The notes under the pieces: generated by a model | Databases searched by the model: none | What the model saw: only the letters and a program-made list of their open reading frames with translations | Told to the model about the DNA's origin: nothing | Shown here: positions 4,708-5,678 of the stretch, in pieces | How the letters are laid out: every line of letters begins with the position of its first letter | Numbering within the stretch: the first letter of the stretch is position 1 | Source of the DNA: Proteobacteria bacterium UBA7447 | Lineage (GTDB): Bacteria; Pseudomonadota; Gammaproteobacteria; Arenicellales; UBA868 | DNA: 5,678 nucleotides | Direction of reading: 5' to 3' | Assembly (NCBI GenBank): GCA_002477475.1 | Contig: DLPX01000017.1 | Coordinates: forward strand, 1-5,678 | Program-made: the position numbers and the translations under genes

Positions 4708-5678
4708 ATGAGTAACGGCTACGTAGAGAGCCTCGCGGAGGCATTGCCCGATCGGCAGCGGGTTCAGGAAGAGAAGGCGCGACTTGAATCCTCAGGAGTC
4801 AAATATATCTTCTCCTGCTGGATCGACATGCTGGGCATTCCCAAAACCAAGCCGGTGCCCATTAGCGACTTTGAACTTTTGTGCATGGGCAAGGGACCGC
4901 AGTTTGCAGTCCACTCCATCTCATTCGTTCCAGAACTCGGTCCCGCTGACTCCGACCAGATTCCGCTGCCGGATCTCGACAGCCTGGTGATCTGTCCTTG
5001 GGATAAAACCATTGCCTGGGTCTTTTCCGATCTTTGGTGGGAGGACAAACCCTACAACCTGTGCCCGCGCCATGCATTAAAGCGCGCCATCAGTGAGGCG
5101 GGTCAACACGACTACGCGATGTTTGCCGGCGTGGAACCGGAATTCATTGCGATGAAATGGGATAGCAACGGGCTGCCGGTCAAGGCATTCGATAATGACC
5201 CTGTTGACGGGGTTCGCCCCCGTCGCCAGGCCTTTGGCTATGACGTGGAATATTCGCTCGACTCTATGGGATTTCTGGGTGAACTGATTGATATCCTGGA
5301 GGAGATGGGCTGGAACCTGCATGACGTTGTGGCAGAAGGCGCTTATTCCCAGTTTGAACTCGACTTTCACTATACCGATGTCCTGAACATGGCGGACAGG
5401 ATGGTGTTCCTCCGGGTATTGCTCAAAGAAGTGGCCAAAAAACACGGTATGTTCATCACATACATGCCCAAACCGACGATCGGTGACTGGCGTTCAGGGG
5501 CGCACATGAATACTTCCATGCAGACTCTGAGCGCTCCAGGCGTAAATATCTATGAAGGAGAAAACGGTAACTGGAGCGACCAGGTATTCCACGCGCTTGG
5601 TGGAATACTCAAACATGGCGGTGCGATAACCGCTATCGCCTGTTCAACTGTGAATTCCTACAACGGCCTGGTACCCAA
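4708..5678 (+). CDS. Glutamine synthetase-superfamily ligase, GlnT/gamma-glutamylmethylamide synthetase type, 3'-partial
   Basis: The frame is open from the ATG to the right edge (323 codons of an expected roughly 440). It is an ATP-dependent, cytosolic ligase of the GS superfamily, closest in recall to type III GS (GlnT) and gamma-glutamylmethylamide synthetase (GMAS), which join glutamate to an amine. The N-terminal beta-grasp domain runs over about residues 28-110 (VKYIFSCWIDMLGIPKTKPVP), then the catalytic domain. Metal and catalytic glutamates are present: E143 and E145 (GVEPEF), then E210 and E217 in EGAYSQFEL with the 7-residue spacing of GMAS-type enzymes, followed by MPKP (253-256) and H266 in SGAHMN. 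Two oddities stand out: the usual second His of the GxHxH motif is Asn268, and the family NSYKR is NSYNG (316-320), replacing an Arg that binds the glutamate carboxylate in bacterial GS. The acid substrate may thus not be glutamate. It follows the oxygenase gene by 144 bp and has its own leader with a consensus ribosome binding site. Confidence 0.92.
   Translation, partial: MSNGYVESLAEALPDRQRVQEEKARLESSGVKYIFSCWIDMLGIPKTKPVPISDFELLCMGKGPQFAVHSISFVPELGPADSDQIPLPDLDSLVICPWDKTIAWVFSDLWWEDKPYNLCPRHALKRAISEAGQHDYAMFAGVEPEFIAMKWDSNGLPVKAFDNDPVDGVRPRRQAFGYDVEYSLDSMGFLGELIDILEEMGWNLHDVVAEGAYSQFELDFHYTDVLNMADRMVFLRVLLKEVAKKHGMFITYMPKPTIGDWRSGAHMNTSMQTLSAPGVNIYEGENGNWSDQVFHALGGILKHGGAITAIACSTVNSYNGLVP

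Noticed and set aside
5077..5445. 122-codon minus-strand open frame
   Set aside because: It lies antisense inside the conserved catalytic domain of the GS-like ligase and shows no recognisable domain.

Overview
The window is a plus-strand, gene-dense stretch of bacterial DNA with moderate GC. It holds four complete protein-coding genes and two that run off the ends. The compact gene spacing, the gene families and the use of ATG/GTG starts fit a proteobacterium. Nothing here fixes the lineage more closely. I see no rRNA, tRNA, CRISPR array, transposase, integrase or attachment site.

Layout, left to right: (1) an isopenicillin N synthase-like non-haem Fe(II) oxygenase whose first residues lie off the left edge (to 1006); (2) a PhzF-family isomerase/epimerase (1058-1957), 51 bp downstream, with a 17-bp palindrome in the gap; (3) a 153-bp gap with a very AT-rich core, probably holding the promoter of the next block; (4) a three-gene block: a small SnoaL/NTF2-fold protein (2111-2500), an alpha/beta hydrolase (2545-3366) and a gamma-butyrobetaine hydroxylase-like Fe(II)/2-oxoglutarate oxygenase (3373-4563), the last two only 6 bp apart; (5) a 144-bp gap ending in a consensus Shine-Dalgarno; (6) a glutamine synthetase-superfamily ligase of the GlnT/gamma-glutamylmethylamide synthetase type (from 4708, cut by the right edge).

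Read together this looks like an accessory small-molecule pathway: two Fe(II)-dependent oxygenases of different families, an isomerase, a SnoaL-like protein, a serine hydrolase and an ATP-dependent amide ligase. One inferred logic is activation of an amine or acid by gamma-glutamylation (or a related amide bond), oxidation by the two oxygenases, rearrangement and hydrolysis. The substrate cannot be read from the sequence, and catabolic and biosynthetic readings are both open.

The most interesting point is that three enzymes keep their core catalytic residues but have lost residues that their best-known relatives use for substrate or cosubstrate binding. The IPNS-like enzyme has Gln for the usual Tyr and Lys-Thr-Ala for Arg-x-Ser. 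The GBBH-like enzyme lacks three of four zinc ligands and most of the trimethylammonium cage. The GS-like enzyme has NSYNG where NSYKR is usual. Together they suggest a pathway whose chemistry differs from the textbook members of each family.
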